DNA from: Sphingomonadaceae bacterium
Lineage (GTDB): Bacteria > Pseudomonadota > Alphaproteobacteria > Sphingomonadales > Sphingomonadaceae
Length of the DNA: 7,163 bases
Reading direction: 5' to 3'
NCBI GenBank assembly: GCA_947446935.1
Contig: CANFIV010000073.1
Span: 1-7,163 of the forward strand
In this document: positions 1-5,729 of the stretch, one piece after another
Position numbering within the stretch: the stretch's first letter is position 1
How the letters are laid out: each line of letters opens with the position of its first letter
Notes under the pieces: model-generated
The model's database searches: none
Told to the model about the DNA's origin: nothing
Seen by the model: only the letters and a program-made list of their open reading frames with translations
Made by a program: the position numbers and the translations under genes

Positions 1-1443
1 AAAGCCGCGCAGCTGTTCGTTTTCCAGCGCCGCATTGGCCTTGGTCACGATGGGGAACACCGTGAACGAGCGGTAGAGTTCGTTGAGCGTCGGCTGGCGC
101 AGGCCTGTGTAGGCCGAGCCGCGCGCCGAAAGGCCGCCGCCGAGTTTGACCACTGCGCCGCCGCGGAAGCTGCCTTCCCAACCCGAACGGTCGGGATAGG
201 CAATCGATGTGCGGTTGCCGCTCAGGACCTGATCGAGCGTGCCATTGCGCACCGACCAGCGATCCGCCCGCGCGCCTGCGGTCAGAACCACTGGGCCCAA
301 AGTCCAGTCGTCTTCCACGAACAGGCCCAGATCGCGATTGGTGCCGCCCGCGCGGCGGTGGCCGGATATCTGGCCCTGCGTGTAGACGTCTTCCTGGGTA
401 TGTCCTTCGGCAAAGCGCCAGTCCGCGCCGAGCCGCAGCACGTGCGCGGTGCCCACTGGCGGCCGCAGTTCGATTTTGCCGCCCGCGCCGGTCGATGGCG
501 TGGCGCGCTGGTTGAGTGTCGGCAGGAAGCTGCGCGCACTGATCACCACGTTGTTGAAATCGCGGCTCTGAATGTATGCCAATGCATCGAACTGCCACGC
601 ACCCCGCCCGACAAGCCGCACGCTGGCATCCTGCCCGTTGGCGGCGGTGTCGGCCCCGGCAAAGCGCAAGGTGCGGGCATCGTTGAATGCGGCCACGCGG
701 GCCTGCAATTCGATATCGCTTGTCAGCGGCGCAACGGCGCGCAGGCTGGTGGACCAGCTTTCATAGCGGGCCCGCACGCTGGCTGGCACGCGCTGGTTCT
801 CGGGCGTCGTCCAGAAGCCGCGTCCCCGATCCCAGCGTCCGGAGGCGACGAGATAGCCGGCACCCAGCTTGGGAGCGAGCGTGGCGGAAAGCTCGCTTTC
901 GCCGCGATCGTCAACCAGTGCGCTCGCACCGAGCAGGCCAAGCTGATCGGGCCCCGCGCTGGTCAGGTCGATCGTGCCCGCAACCGCGCCCGCACCAAAC
1001 GCGCCTGAACCGCCGCCGCGTGTGACACGTGCCGAAGCAAGCCGTTCGGGCGCGAGCGCGCTCAGCGGCACGAAGCCGAAAAAGGGATCAGCCACCGGCA
1101 CCCCATCGAGAAGCATCAGCGTGCGGCTGGTGGCATTGCCGCCCAGTGCGCGCAGGGTGATCCCCTGAGCCGAAGGGTTGGAAGAACGGCTGTCCGAGCG
1201 GCGGAACTGCTGGAACCCGGCAGCGGCGGAGAGGGCGTCCTCGATCCGGCCCGAGGCGGCGAGCAGCAGCCGTTCGCGGTCGAGATCCTGCACATCATAG
1301 GCAACAGCGGCGGGGGCGGCTTCAAGTCCGCGGCCTGTGACGACGATAGGCGCAGGTGCCGCCTCGTCTGCCCATGCGAGCGAAGGCATGGAGGCCCCGG
1401 CAAGGAGAACAAGTGCGGAGGCGCAGGCAGGATATTTCAGCAC
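1..1443 (-). CDS. TonB-dependent outer-membrane receptor, N-terminal part (C-terminus beyond left edge)
   Basis: Outer-membrane active transporter that takes up a bound substrate using TonB/ExbBD energy; the substrate cannot be told from sequence. The minus-strand frame is open for 481 codons to the window edge. It starts at GTG 1443; an in-frame TGA lies two codons upstream, so no longer start is possible. Residues 1-25 form a signal peptide (hydrophobic stretch ending in AWA, cleavage before DEAAP). A TonB-box-like PIVVTG lies at 32-37. A plug domain spans about 45-160, with LRALGGN, LMLLDGVPV, and VTRGGGSGAFGAGAVAGTIDL. Near the left edge the barrel signature GLRQPTLNELYRSF followed by TKANAALENEQL is clear. 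Receptors of this type usually run 650-750 residues, so roughly 200 residues are missing. It is divergent from the DUF1223 gene. The family call is firm; a vitamin B12 or siderophore role would be a guess. Confidence 0.93.
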   Translation of the reverse strand, partial: MLKYPACASALVLLAGASMPSLAWADEAAPAPIVVTGRGLEAAPAAVAYDVQDLDRERLLLAASGRIEDALSAAAGFQQFRRSDSRSSNPSAQGITLRALGGNATSRTLMLLDGVPVADPFFGFVPLSALAPERLASARVTRGGGSGAFGAGAVAGTIDLTSAGPDQLGLLGASALVDDRGESELSATLAPKLGAGYLVASGRWDRGRGFWTTPENQRVPASVRARYESWSTSLRAVAPLTSDIELQARVAAFNDARTLRFAGADTAANGQDASVRLVGRGAWQFDALAYIQSRDFNNVVISARSFLPTLNQRATPSTGAGGKIELRPPVGTAHVLRLGADWRFAEGHTQEDVYTQGQISGHRRAGGTNRDLGLFVEDDWTLGPVVLTAGARADRWSVRNGTLDQVLSGNRTSIAYPDRSGWEGSFRGGAVVKLGGGLSARGSAYTGLRQPTLNELYRSFTVFPIVTKANAALENEQLRGF

Positions 1444-1477
1444 GGATCAAAGGCTTTCTGGTGCAATTTGAGCGCAG

Positions 1478-1506
1478 GCCTTTGCGCGCGGGGGAGGGGG
1501 TGTCAA
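1478..1506 (-). promoter_or_regulatory. possible promoter of the TonB receptor gene
   Basis: On the minus strand a perfect TTGACA (-35) lies at 1506-1501. Seventeen bases further on is AAAGGC, a poor -10. Transcription would begin about 30 bases before the GTG at 1443. The -35 is convincing but the -10 is not. No cobalamin-riboswitch-like conserved box was seen in the 1444-1603 gap. Confidence 0.3.
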
Positions 1507-1544
1507 GGGGCCGGAGAGGCCGTCGCTGTAACCTTTCCCGGGTT

Positions 1545-1558
1545 CACGGCGAACCGTG
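1545..1558. repeat. short inverted repeat in the divergent gap
   Basis: The arms CACGG and CCGTG flank a four-base CGAA loop, about 45 bases before the DUF1223 start. The overlapping GGTTC/GAACC can form an alternative stem. It could be an operator or a leader hairpin. Five-base arms are common by chance in GC-rich DNA, so support is weak. Confidence 0.25.
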
Positions 1559-1603
1559 TGCATGCTTTGCGCAGGCCCTAGCGGCCCGAGACCGGAATTG
1601 CCC

Positions 1604-2401
1604 ATGAAACGTCCAACTGCGAAGACCCGCCTGCTGCTCACCTTCGCACTTCCTTTAGCGGTCGCGGGCGGTCTAGCCATAACCGCCAATGCATTGAGCG
1701 AGCGCGCGAGCGCCAGCGCACCGCCAGCCGCAGCCACGCACCTTGCCGCTACGATGCCCACTGCGCCGGTGCTGGTCGAACTATACCAGAGCGAGGGTTG
1801 CTCCAGTTGCCCGCCTGCCGAGGCTTATCTCAATTCCATTGTCGATCGGCCAAACGTAATCGCACTCGCGTTCGAGGTGACGTATTGGGACTACCTCGGT
1901 TGGAAGGACACGTTCGCCAGCCCCGCCTACACCCAGCGGCAACGCGATTTTGCCGCGCATTCGGCAACTCACGAAGTCGTGACGCCGCAGTTCTGGATCA
2001 ACGGTCAGCGCAGCGTTGCAGGTGCAAACTCCCGCGCGGTGGAGGCCGCCATCGCGGTCGTGCGCCCGCTCGCCCCGGTGCCAACTGTTAGCGTGAACGG
2101 CGTGACCATTTCCAAAGCCGCAGCCCTGGCGCGGCCCGCAACTGTCTGGCTGGTTCGCTATGATCCGCGCGTGATCCAGGTACCGATCAAAGCTGGCGAA
2201 AACACTGGCCGCACCCTTCCGCACCGAAACCTTGTGCAAGAACTGACCCGGCTCGGAACATGGAATGGCGCGGCGACCCAGTTCGCCTTCGCGCCTGCCA
2301 CGGGTGGCCTGCAAAGCGCGGTGTTTCTGCAAGACGGGCGAGGCGGCGCGGTGCTCAGCGCGGCGAGCGGTTCAATGCAAGGGCGCGTTGCGATGCGCTG
2401 A
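1604..2401 (+). CDS. DUF1223 secreted thioredoxin-fold protein
   Basis: Member of the DUF1223 family, a thioredoxin-like fold whose biochemical job is not established. The start ATG 1604 gives 265 residues and a proper signal sequence: basic MKRPTAKTR, then a hydrophobic stretch to about residue 30. An in-frame ATG at 1556 would put an unlikely 16-residue extension before it. The family core is plain: VLVELYQSEGCSSCPPAE, with a CxxC pair at Cys66 and Cys69, then ALAFEVTYWDYLGWKDTFASP at 88-107 and TPQFWINGQ at 127-135. The C-terminal signature GENTGRTLPHRNLVQE sits at 198-213. The CxxC suggests a redox or metal-handling role in the periplasm, which is inference. It stands alone, divergent from the TonB receptor and convergent with the secreted protein gene that ends at 2505. 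Family length and motifs match, so it looks intact. Confidence 0.93.
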   Translation: MKRPTAKTRLLLTFALPLAVAGGLAITANALSERASASAPPAAATHLAATMPTAPVLVELYQSEGCSSCPPAEAYLNSIVDRPNVIALAFEVTYWDYLGWKDTFASPAYTQRQRDFAAHSATHEVVTPQFWINGQRSVAGANSRAVEAAIAVVRPLAPVPTVSVNGVTISKAAALARPATVWLVRYDPRVIQVPIKAGENTGRTLPHRNLVQELTRLGTWNGAATQFAFAPATGGLQSAVFLQDGRGGAVLSAASGSMQGRVAMR

Positions 2402-2441
2402 AAGCACGGGCCCGTCGCGGCATCAATCACAGCCCTCGCTA

Positions 2442-2471
2442 TCACCGCCTTCGCGGGTATGACCATGTTGG
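2442..2471 (-). repeat. REP-like dispersed palindromic repeat fragment
   Basis: On the minus strand this reads GGTCATACCCGCGAAGGCGG. It strongly resembles the dispersed proteobacterial repeat that is often mis-translated as VIPAKAG. The CCGC-GAAG-GCGG core forms a small stem. It lies in the 103-bp gap between the convergent DUF1223 gene and the secreted-protein gene, a usual place for such elements. Only one arm and its flank can be seen, and it was recognised from memory of the repeat class rather than by a search. Confidence 0.45.
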
Positions 2472-2504
2472 GTTGTTGGAAGGCGTTCAGGCGTGATGAG
2501 CCCT

Positions 2505-3068
2505 TTATTCTGCCGGGGCGGTATGCGCAGGCGCTGGTGCGACAGTGTAGCCATCGCTTGGAAGAACCCACTTGACCCGTTGTTCGGGTATCTCCGGCTT
2601 TCCGCCCTCGATCGTCGCCTTCGTGACCAGAAGGCCATCAGGCCCCGGCAGGTATCGGGTGCAAATTTCCTTGTCGAACACCGAAGCCATGCTCTCCGCG
2701 ATCTTGGGGAGCACAGCCGCAGCCTTTTCGGATGGGAGCGGTTGGCCCGAGAAACGCAGCGTGCCTTTCATCACGTCATCCGCACGAACGTAGCCACAGA
2801 CTGCGCCATTTTTCACACTGACTAGGCTGACTGTCTCCAATGTCACCGGTTGGGTGTGCGATATCAAAACCAGCGCGGTGTTTTCCCAATTTCCATCAGT
2901 AGTCTTTTTGTAGGTAGCGATGGATTGGCAAGTCTTGGCGTCATCGTCGGGCTCATAGCATTGGGCAAAGCCTTTGTCGGCTTTAGCCAACGGCTGACTG
3001 TCCTCGGTTGCGGACGTGGCCGCGCTCAGCATCGCAACAATTACAAGAAGCACGCAATCACTCTCCAT
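2505..3068 (-). CDS. small secreted protein of unknown function
   Basis: I do not recognise a named family. The 187-residue product has an N-terminal hydrophobic stretch, VLLVIVAMLSAATSA (residues 6-20), that looks like a signal peptide. The n-region MESDC is acidic, which is odd. A GTG at 3053 preceded by GGAGAG would be a better-spaced start and would remove those residues; both options keep the frame. The predicted mature part has four cysteines (37, 47, 91, 136), enough for two disulfides, and ends in a low-complexity Ala/Pro tail (about 176-187). It is therefore probably periplasmic, perhaps a beta-rich domain. A sampled 100-base piece of the gene (2791-2890) has 51% GC, against about 65% in a sampled piece of the antiporter gene. 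Its 3' end contains one copy of a 21-bp direct repeat. The gene is probably real because signal peptide, cysteines and a coherent sequence agree in one frame. Confidence 0.7.
   Translation of the reverse strand: MESDCVLLVIVAMLSAATSATEDSQPLAKADKGFAQCYEPDDDAKTCQSIATYKKTTDGNWENTALVLISHTQPVTLETVSLVSVKNGAVCGYVRADDVMKGTLRFSGQPLPSEKAAAVLPKIAESMASVFDKEICTRYLPGPDGLLVTKATIEGGKPEIPEQRVKWVLPSDGYTVAPAPAHTAPAE
2517..2537 (+). repeat. 21-bp exact direct repeat, copy 1
   Basis: Identical over 21 bases to 3251-3271, in the same orientation. It contains the core GTATGCGCAGGCGCTGG. This copy lies inside the 3' end of the secreted-protein gene, where it is read on the opposite strand as part of the Ala/Pro-rich tail. 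Matching stops abruptly at both sides (G versus C before, T versus G after). Confidence 0.85.
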
Positions 3069-3162
3069 TGCCGGGCGGACCTATCGATCAAGGCCTATCC
3101 TACTTACAGACCGAAGCAAGCGGTTGCGGACCGCCCGCTTTCCTAAATGCCTGCCGACTGAC

Positions 3163-3291
3163 ATGACCGCATCGAAGCTCCTCGACATGGTCGATCAGAA
3201 CTTCGCGCTCTGGCTCTACTTGGTGCTGGACCGTGCCGGGCACATCACGCGGCGGTATGCGCAGGCGCTGGGATTGCTGGTTAGCCGCTGA
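3163..3291 (+). CDS. probable small ORF, 42 residues, unknown function
   Basis: Reads MTASKLLDMVDQNFALWLYL and continues to RRYAQALGLLVSR, ending at TGA 3289-3291. I do not recognise a family. The case for coding is codon use: 36 of 42 sense codons end in G or C, while the same frame just upstream of the ATG has many A/T-ending codons, so the bias switches on at this start. The predicted peptide is helical and amphipathic, with hydrophobic FALWLYLVL in the middle and a basic end. There is no clear Shine-Dalgarno sequence before the ATG, which weakens the case. The last 11 bases overlap the 3' end of the convergent marR gene. It might instead be the surviving end of a larger decayed gene. Confidence 0.45.
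   Translation: MTASKLLDMVDQNFALWLYLVLDRAGHITRRYAQALGLLVSR
3251..3271 (+). repeat. 21-bp exact direct repeat, copy 2
   Basis: Second copy of the sequence at 2517-2537, 734 bases further on. It falls inside the 42-residue small ORF, where it encodes the RRYAQALG region. See copy 1 for match boundaries. Confidence 0.85.
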
Positions 3292-3721
3292 CCGGCTCGG
3301 CCAGCGGTGCAAGCAGGCTTGCCAGCGCGGCGCAGCCTTCATCATCAACCCGCGCACCGAGCGCTGCCTCGATCGCTTCGGCATAGACCGGCCACATGGC
3401 GGCACGCATGGCCTTTCCTTCGGAGTTCAGATCAAGCGTATGTCCGCGCGCATCATCGGGGCAGGGCGTGCGCGTGATGAGCCCGGCCTTTGCGATCCGG
3501 TCAAGCAGGCGCGAGAGTGTATACTGCTCGGCCGAGAGCGTGACCTGCAGATCGCGGGGGCGCTGCGGGCCACCGCGTTCGAGTGCAAGCAGCACATCGT
3601 ACCATTCCGGCGGCGGTAGCCCGGCTTCGCGTAGTGTGGCGGCGCAGTGCTGCGACGCCAGATCTGCAGCCCGGAGCAGGCGCGTCCACGCCAGGAGGGT
3701 CATTGCCGCGGGTTTTGCCAT
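3281..3721 (-). CDS. MarR-family transcriptional regulator
   Basis: Winged-helix DNA-binding regulator of 146 residues, expected to act as a dimer that binds a palindromic operator and lets go on ligand or oxidant binding. The start ATG 3721 has GAGG eight bases upstream and gives MAKPAAMTLLAWTRLL. In-frame ATGs at 3781 and 3760 would translate through the operator palindrome and are less likely. YDVLLALERGGPQRPRDLQ (41-59) and AEQYTLSRLLDRIAKAGLI (64-82) make the helix-turn-helix. CPDDARGHTLDLNSEG (87-102) is the typical wing with its DxRG motif, followed by the dimerisation helix. Length is normal for MarR. Cysteines at 26, 87 and 130 could serve redox sensing, but no OhrR signature is visible. 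The gene follows the KefB-type antiporter on the same strand after 75 bp, so it may regulate that gene, itself, or both. Confidence 0.9.
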   Translation of the reverse strand: MAKPAAMTLLAWTRLLRAADLASQHCAATLREAGLPPPEWYDVLLALERGGPQRPRDLQVTLSAEQYTLSRLLDRIAKAGLITRTPCPDDARGHTLDLNSEGKAMRAAMWPVYAEAIEAALGARVDDEGCAALASLLAPLAEPVSG

Positions 3722-3738
3722 GGATCGGGCCTCGTTCA

Positions 3739-3750
3739 ATGCAGTTGCAT
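3739..3750. promoter_or_regulatory. secondary operator-like half-site pair, overlapping the main palindrome
   Basis: ATGCA-GT-TGCAT, five-base arms with the same two-base GT centre as the main palindrome next to it, sharing its left end. It could be a second binding register for the MarR protein. Confidence 0.4.
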
Positions 3751-3763
3751 GAAGTTTCATGCA
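3746..3763. promoter_or_regulatory. putative MarR operator
   Basis: TGCATGAA-GT-TTCATGCA is a perfect inverted repeat with eight-base arms and a two-base centre. It lies 24 bases before the marR start, where a bound dimer would block transcription. Length, symmetry and AT-rich arms fit known MarR-family operators. That the local MarR protein binds it is inference from position. Confidence 0.7.
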
Positions 3764-3781
3764 TCCGCATCGAAAAATCAA

Positions 3782-3791
3782 TGCAAGTGCA
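3782..3791. promoter_or_regulatory. third TGCA-type inverted repeat upstream of marR
   Basis: TGCA-AG-TGCA lies between the antiporter stop codon and the main operator. With the other two sites it gives a cluster of TGCA half-sites over about 50 bases. Individually it is short and could be chance. Confidence 0.3.
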
Positions 3792-3796
3792 ACTAC

Positions 3797-5569
3797 CTAG
3801 CCCGGCTCGCCCTTCACCTCTTGTGGTTCGGGTGCGGTAAGGATGCGATCGCGGGCAGAGCTTGGGTCGCCACTTTGGATCTGCAGATTGAGCCGCTCCG
3901 TATCGCGCACGCGGAACAGTGTTTCGGCGCGGGTGATCGCCTCGTTGCTGAGGCCGGCGTTGTCGAGCGCGGCGCGGGCCATTGCAATGGCGGATTCAAA
4001 GGTTTCGCGCACGATCAGATTGACCGGTGCATCCCTGAGCTTGATCACAGCGCGGCGATCAAAAGCGCGGACATAGAGCGCAGCGCGGGGAAACGTTTCA
4101 TGCACCGCGCTCAGCATGGCGGCGTCGAGCTGGTCGCCATCGATGCAGAACATGATCATCTCGGCTTCGGCCGCTCCGGCCTGGCGCAGCATGTCGATCC
4201 GCGTGCCATCGCCGAAATAGACTTTGGCGCCGAAAGTGCCCGCGACGTCGATCATGTCGACATCGGTGTCGATCAGCGTTACCGAAATGCCGCTTGTCTG
4301 CAACACTTGCCCGACGGCCTGACCGAAGCGCCCATAGCCTACGATCAGCGCATTGGCGCAGTCGTTCTGCGGGCCGTCTCGCACGCTGGCGGTCTGCACC
4401 GGCTCTGCGCGGAAGCGGCGGGTGGCCATCATCAGGAACGGCGTGGTCGCCATCGAGAGGGTGACGACCGCACCGAACAGGCTCGCGGCTTCGGGCGCGA
4501 TCAGCAGTGCGTGGCTCGCCTGCGCAAACAGTACGAAGCCGAACTCGCCGCCCTGGCTGAGCAGCAGACCCAGCGCCAGTGCGCCGCGCCACGGCATGCC
4601 AAACAGGCGCGCGATTCCGAACATGACCGCGGCCTTCACCGTGATCAGCATCAGCGCCATCGACAGCACGAACAGCGGATCGCGTGCAATTGCGCCAAGA
4701 TCGAGCATCATGCCGACCGCAAGGAAGAACAGACCGAGCAGGATTGAACGGAACGGTTCGACATCGGCCTCGAGTTCGTGGCGATAAGGGCTGTCCGCCA
4801 GCATCACACCTGCGATGAACGCGCCGAGCGCGGTCGAGAGCCCCAGCAGTTCCATGACAGCGGCGGAGGCCATGACTGTGAAGAGCGCCGCGACCACGAA
4901 CATCTCGCGCTCGCCGAGATTTCCGATCAAGCGGAACAGCGGACGGATGAGAAAGCGGCCCGCGGCAACAAGGCCCGCAATCGCGGCCACGGTATAGAGC
5001 CCCAGCAGCCAGCCCGGCGGGCCTCCGGCATCGGCGGGATTGCGGCTGAGGGCGGTGATGATCGTGATCAGCGGGATGATCGACAAGTCCTGAAAAAGCA
5101 GGATCGAGAATGCCCGCTCGCCAAAGCGCGTCTTGAGCCGGCCCGAGGACTGGAGCATCGGCAGCACCTGCGCAGTGGACGACAACGCCAGTGGAAGGCC
5201 GAGTGCGAGCGCAGCGGCGGTGGAGAACGACGTGGTGAGCATGATCACGCCCGCCACCGCCAAGCCGCAAGCGGTCACCTGCAGCACCCCGAGCCCGAGG
5301 ATGTCGCGTTTCATCTTCCATAGCTTGCTTGGATCAAGCTCAAGCCCGACAAGGAACAACAGAAGTGTGATGCCGAGTTCGGCAAAGCCCAGCTTTTGCT
5401 CCGCATCGCCGACCAGATGAAGCACATGCGGACCCAGCACCGCGCCAGCGACGAGATAACCGAGGGTGGCACCAAGTCCGAGGCGCCGGAACAGCAACAC
5501 GAAGCCCAGCGCAAAGCCCAGCAGCAGAAATCCGTCATGCAGGACCGAGGTAGGGGCCGCTCCGTTCAC
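3797..5569 (-). CDS. CPA2-family cation:proton antiporter, KefB/KefC type
   Basis: Inner-membrane K+/H+ (or Na+/H+) antiporter with a cytoplasmic nucleotide-binding regulatory domain. The start is GTG 5569, with AAGGAA five bases upstream. The 590 residues are close to the usual 600-620 of KefB/KefC. Residues 8-385 form the multi-spanning transport domain, with FLVGLELDPSKLW (72-84), FQDLSIIP with the ion-path Asp161 (159-166), HELEADVEPFRSILLGLFFLAVGM (264-287) and SQGGEFGFVLF (338-348). A TrkA-N/RCK domain follows: IVGYGRFGQAVG (409-420), acidic Asp434/Asp436 at the end of the second strand, and FGDGTRIDMLRQAGA (452-466). In E. coli Kef proteins this domain senses glutathione and its adducts; whether that holds here is not known. 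There is a variable C-terminal tail from about 560. No ancillary KefG/KefF oxidoreductase gene is next to it. The downstream neighbour is the MarR regulator. Confidence 0.93.
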   Translation of the reverse strand: MNGAAPTSVLHDGFLLLGFALGFVLLFRRLGLGATLGYLVAGAVLGPHVLHLVGDAEQKLGFAELGITLLLFLVGLELDPSKLWKMKRDILGLGVLQVTACGLAVAGVIMLTTSFSTAAALALGLPLALSSTAQVLPMLQSSGRLKTRFGERAFSILLFQDLSIIPLITIITALSRNPADAGGPPGWLLGLYTVAAIAGLVAAGRFLIRPLFRLIGNLGEREMFVVAALFTVMASAAVMELLGLSTALGAFIAGVMLADSPYRHELEADVEPFRSILLGLFFLAVGMMLDLGAIARDPLFVLSMALMLITVKAAVMFGIARLFGMPWRGALALGLLLSQGGEFGFVLFAQASHALLIAPEAASLFGAVVTLSMATTPFLMMATRRFRAEPVQTASVRDGPQNDCANALIVGYGRFGQAVGQVLQTSGISVTLIDTDVDMIDVAGTFGAKVYFGDGTRIDMLRQAGAAEAEMIMFCIDGDQLDAAMLSAVHETFPRAALYVRAFDRRAVIKLRDAPVNLIVRETFESAIAMARAALDNAGLSNEAITRAETLFRVRDTERLNLQIQSGDPSSARDRILTAPEPQEVKGEPG

Positions 5570-5619
5570 AGTGTTTCCTTGGCTCTAGTAGGCCGGCATA
5601 GGCTGCGGGTCTGCGAGAG

Positions 5620-5648
5620 GTTGTCACGGCTTGGCTCCCTTCCGTCAA
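5620..5648 (-). promoter_or_regulatory. possible promoter of the antiporter gene
   Basis: On the minus strand TTGACG (5648-5643) is followed after 17 bases by GACAAC (5625-5620). This would place the start of transcription about 45 bases before the GTG start codon. The -35 matches five of six consensus bases and the -10 three of six, which is ordinary for alphaproteobacteria. Confidence 0.4.
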
Positions 5649-5671
5649 CCGCCCTCACAGCCCCAATGCTA

Positions 5672-5699
5672 TTGACATTCATGTAGGCAGAGTGATTGT
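5672..5699 (+). promoter_or_regulatory. possible promoter of the 99-residue protein gene
   Basis: Perfect TTGACA at 5672-5677, 16-base spacer, then GATTGT at 5694-5699. The start of transcription would fall near 5706, leaving a leader of about 25 bases that contains the ribosome binding site. Confidence 0.45.
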
Positions 5700-5717
5700 T
5701 CTGTGCCGAAACCACAA

Positions 5718-5723
5718 AAGGAG
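5718..5723 (+). promoter_or_regulatory. strong ribosome binding site fixing the start at 5730
   Basis: AAGGAG within the purine run AAAAGGAGAGG, six bases before ATG 5730. It rules out the in-frame GTG at 5703, which lies upstream of it, and suggests efficient translation. Confidence 0.8.
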
Positions 5724-5729
5724 AGGCCC

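Noticed and set aside
358..1008. Long plus-strand ORF of 216 codons
   Set aside because: It lies antisense to the TonB receptor, whose plug and barrel motifs are unmistakable; GC-rich genes throw long shadow frames.
1444..1603. Cobalamin or other riboswitch upstream of the TonB receptor
   Set aside because: The leader before the GTG is too short and none of the conserved boxes is visible.
1556..1603. Upstream ATG start for the DUF1223 gene
   Set aside because: It would place a 16-residue cysteine-bearing extension ahead of a complete basic/hydrophobic signal peptide.
1781..2332. Minus-strand ORF of 183 codons opposite the DUF1223 gene
   Set aside because: Shadow of a gene with clear CxxC and family motifs on the plus strand.
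2408..2417. ACGGGCCCGT palindrome after the DUF1223 gene as a terminator
   Set aside because: There is no loop and no T-run; ten-base palindromes of this composition are expected by chance.
3100..3405. Minus-strand ORF of 101 codons across the small ORF and marR end
   Set aside because: Out of frame with marR and antisense to the small ORF; composition is that of a shadow frame.
3281..3721. OhrR-type organic hydroperoxide sensor
   Set aside because: Cys26 is not in the conserved N-terminal OhrR context and no ohr gene is adjacent.
3647..4747. Plus-strand ORF of 366 codons
   Set aside because: Antisense to the antiporter gene and marR; its His/Arg/Gln-rich translation has no domain pattern, while the minus frame gives a full Kef-type protein.
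4098..5321. Minus-strand ORF of 407 codons in another frame of the antiporter gene
   Set aside because: Arg/Ala-rich out-of-frame translation of the antiporter, with no start signal of its own.
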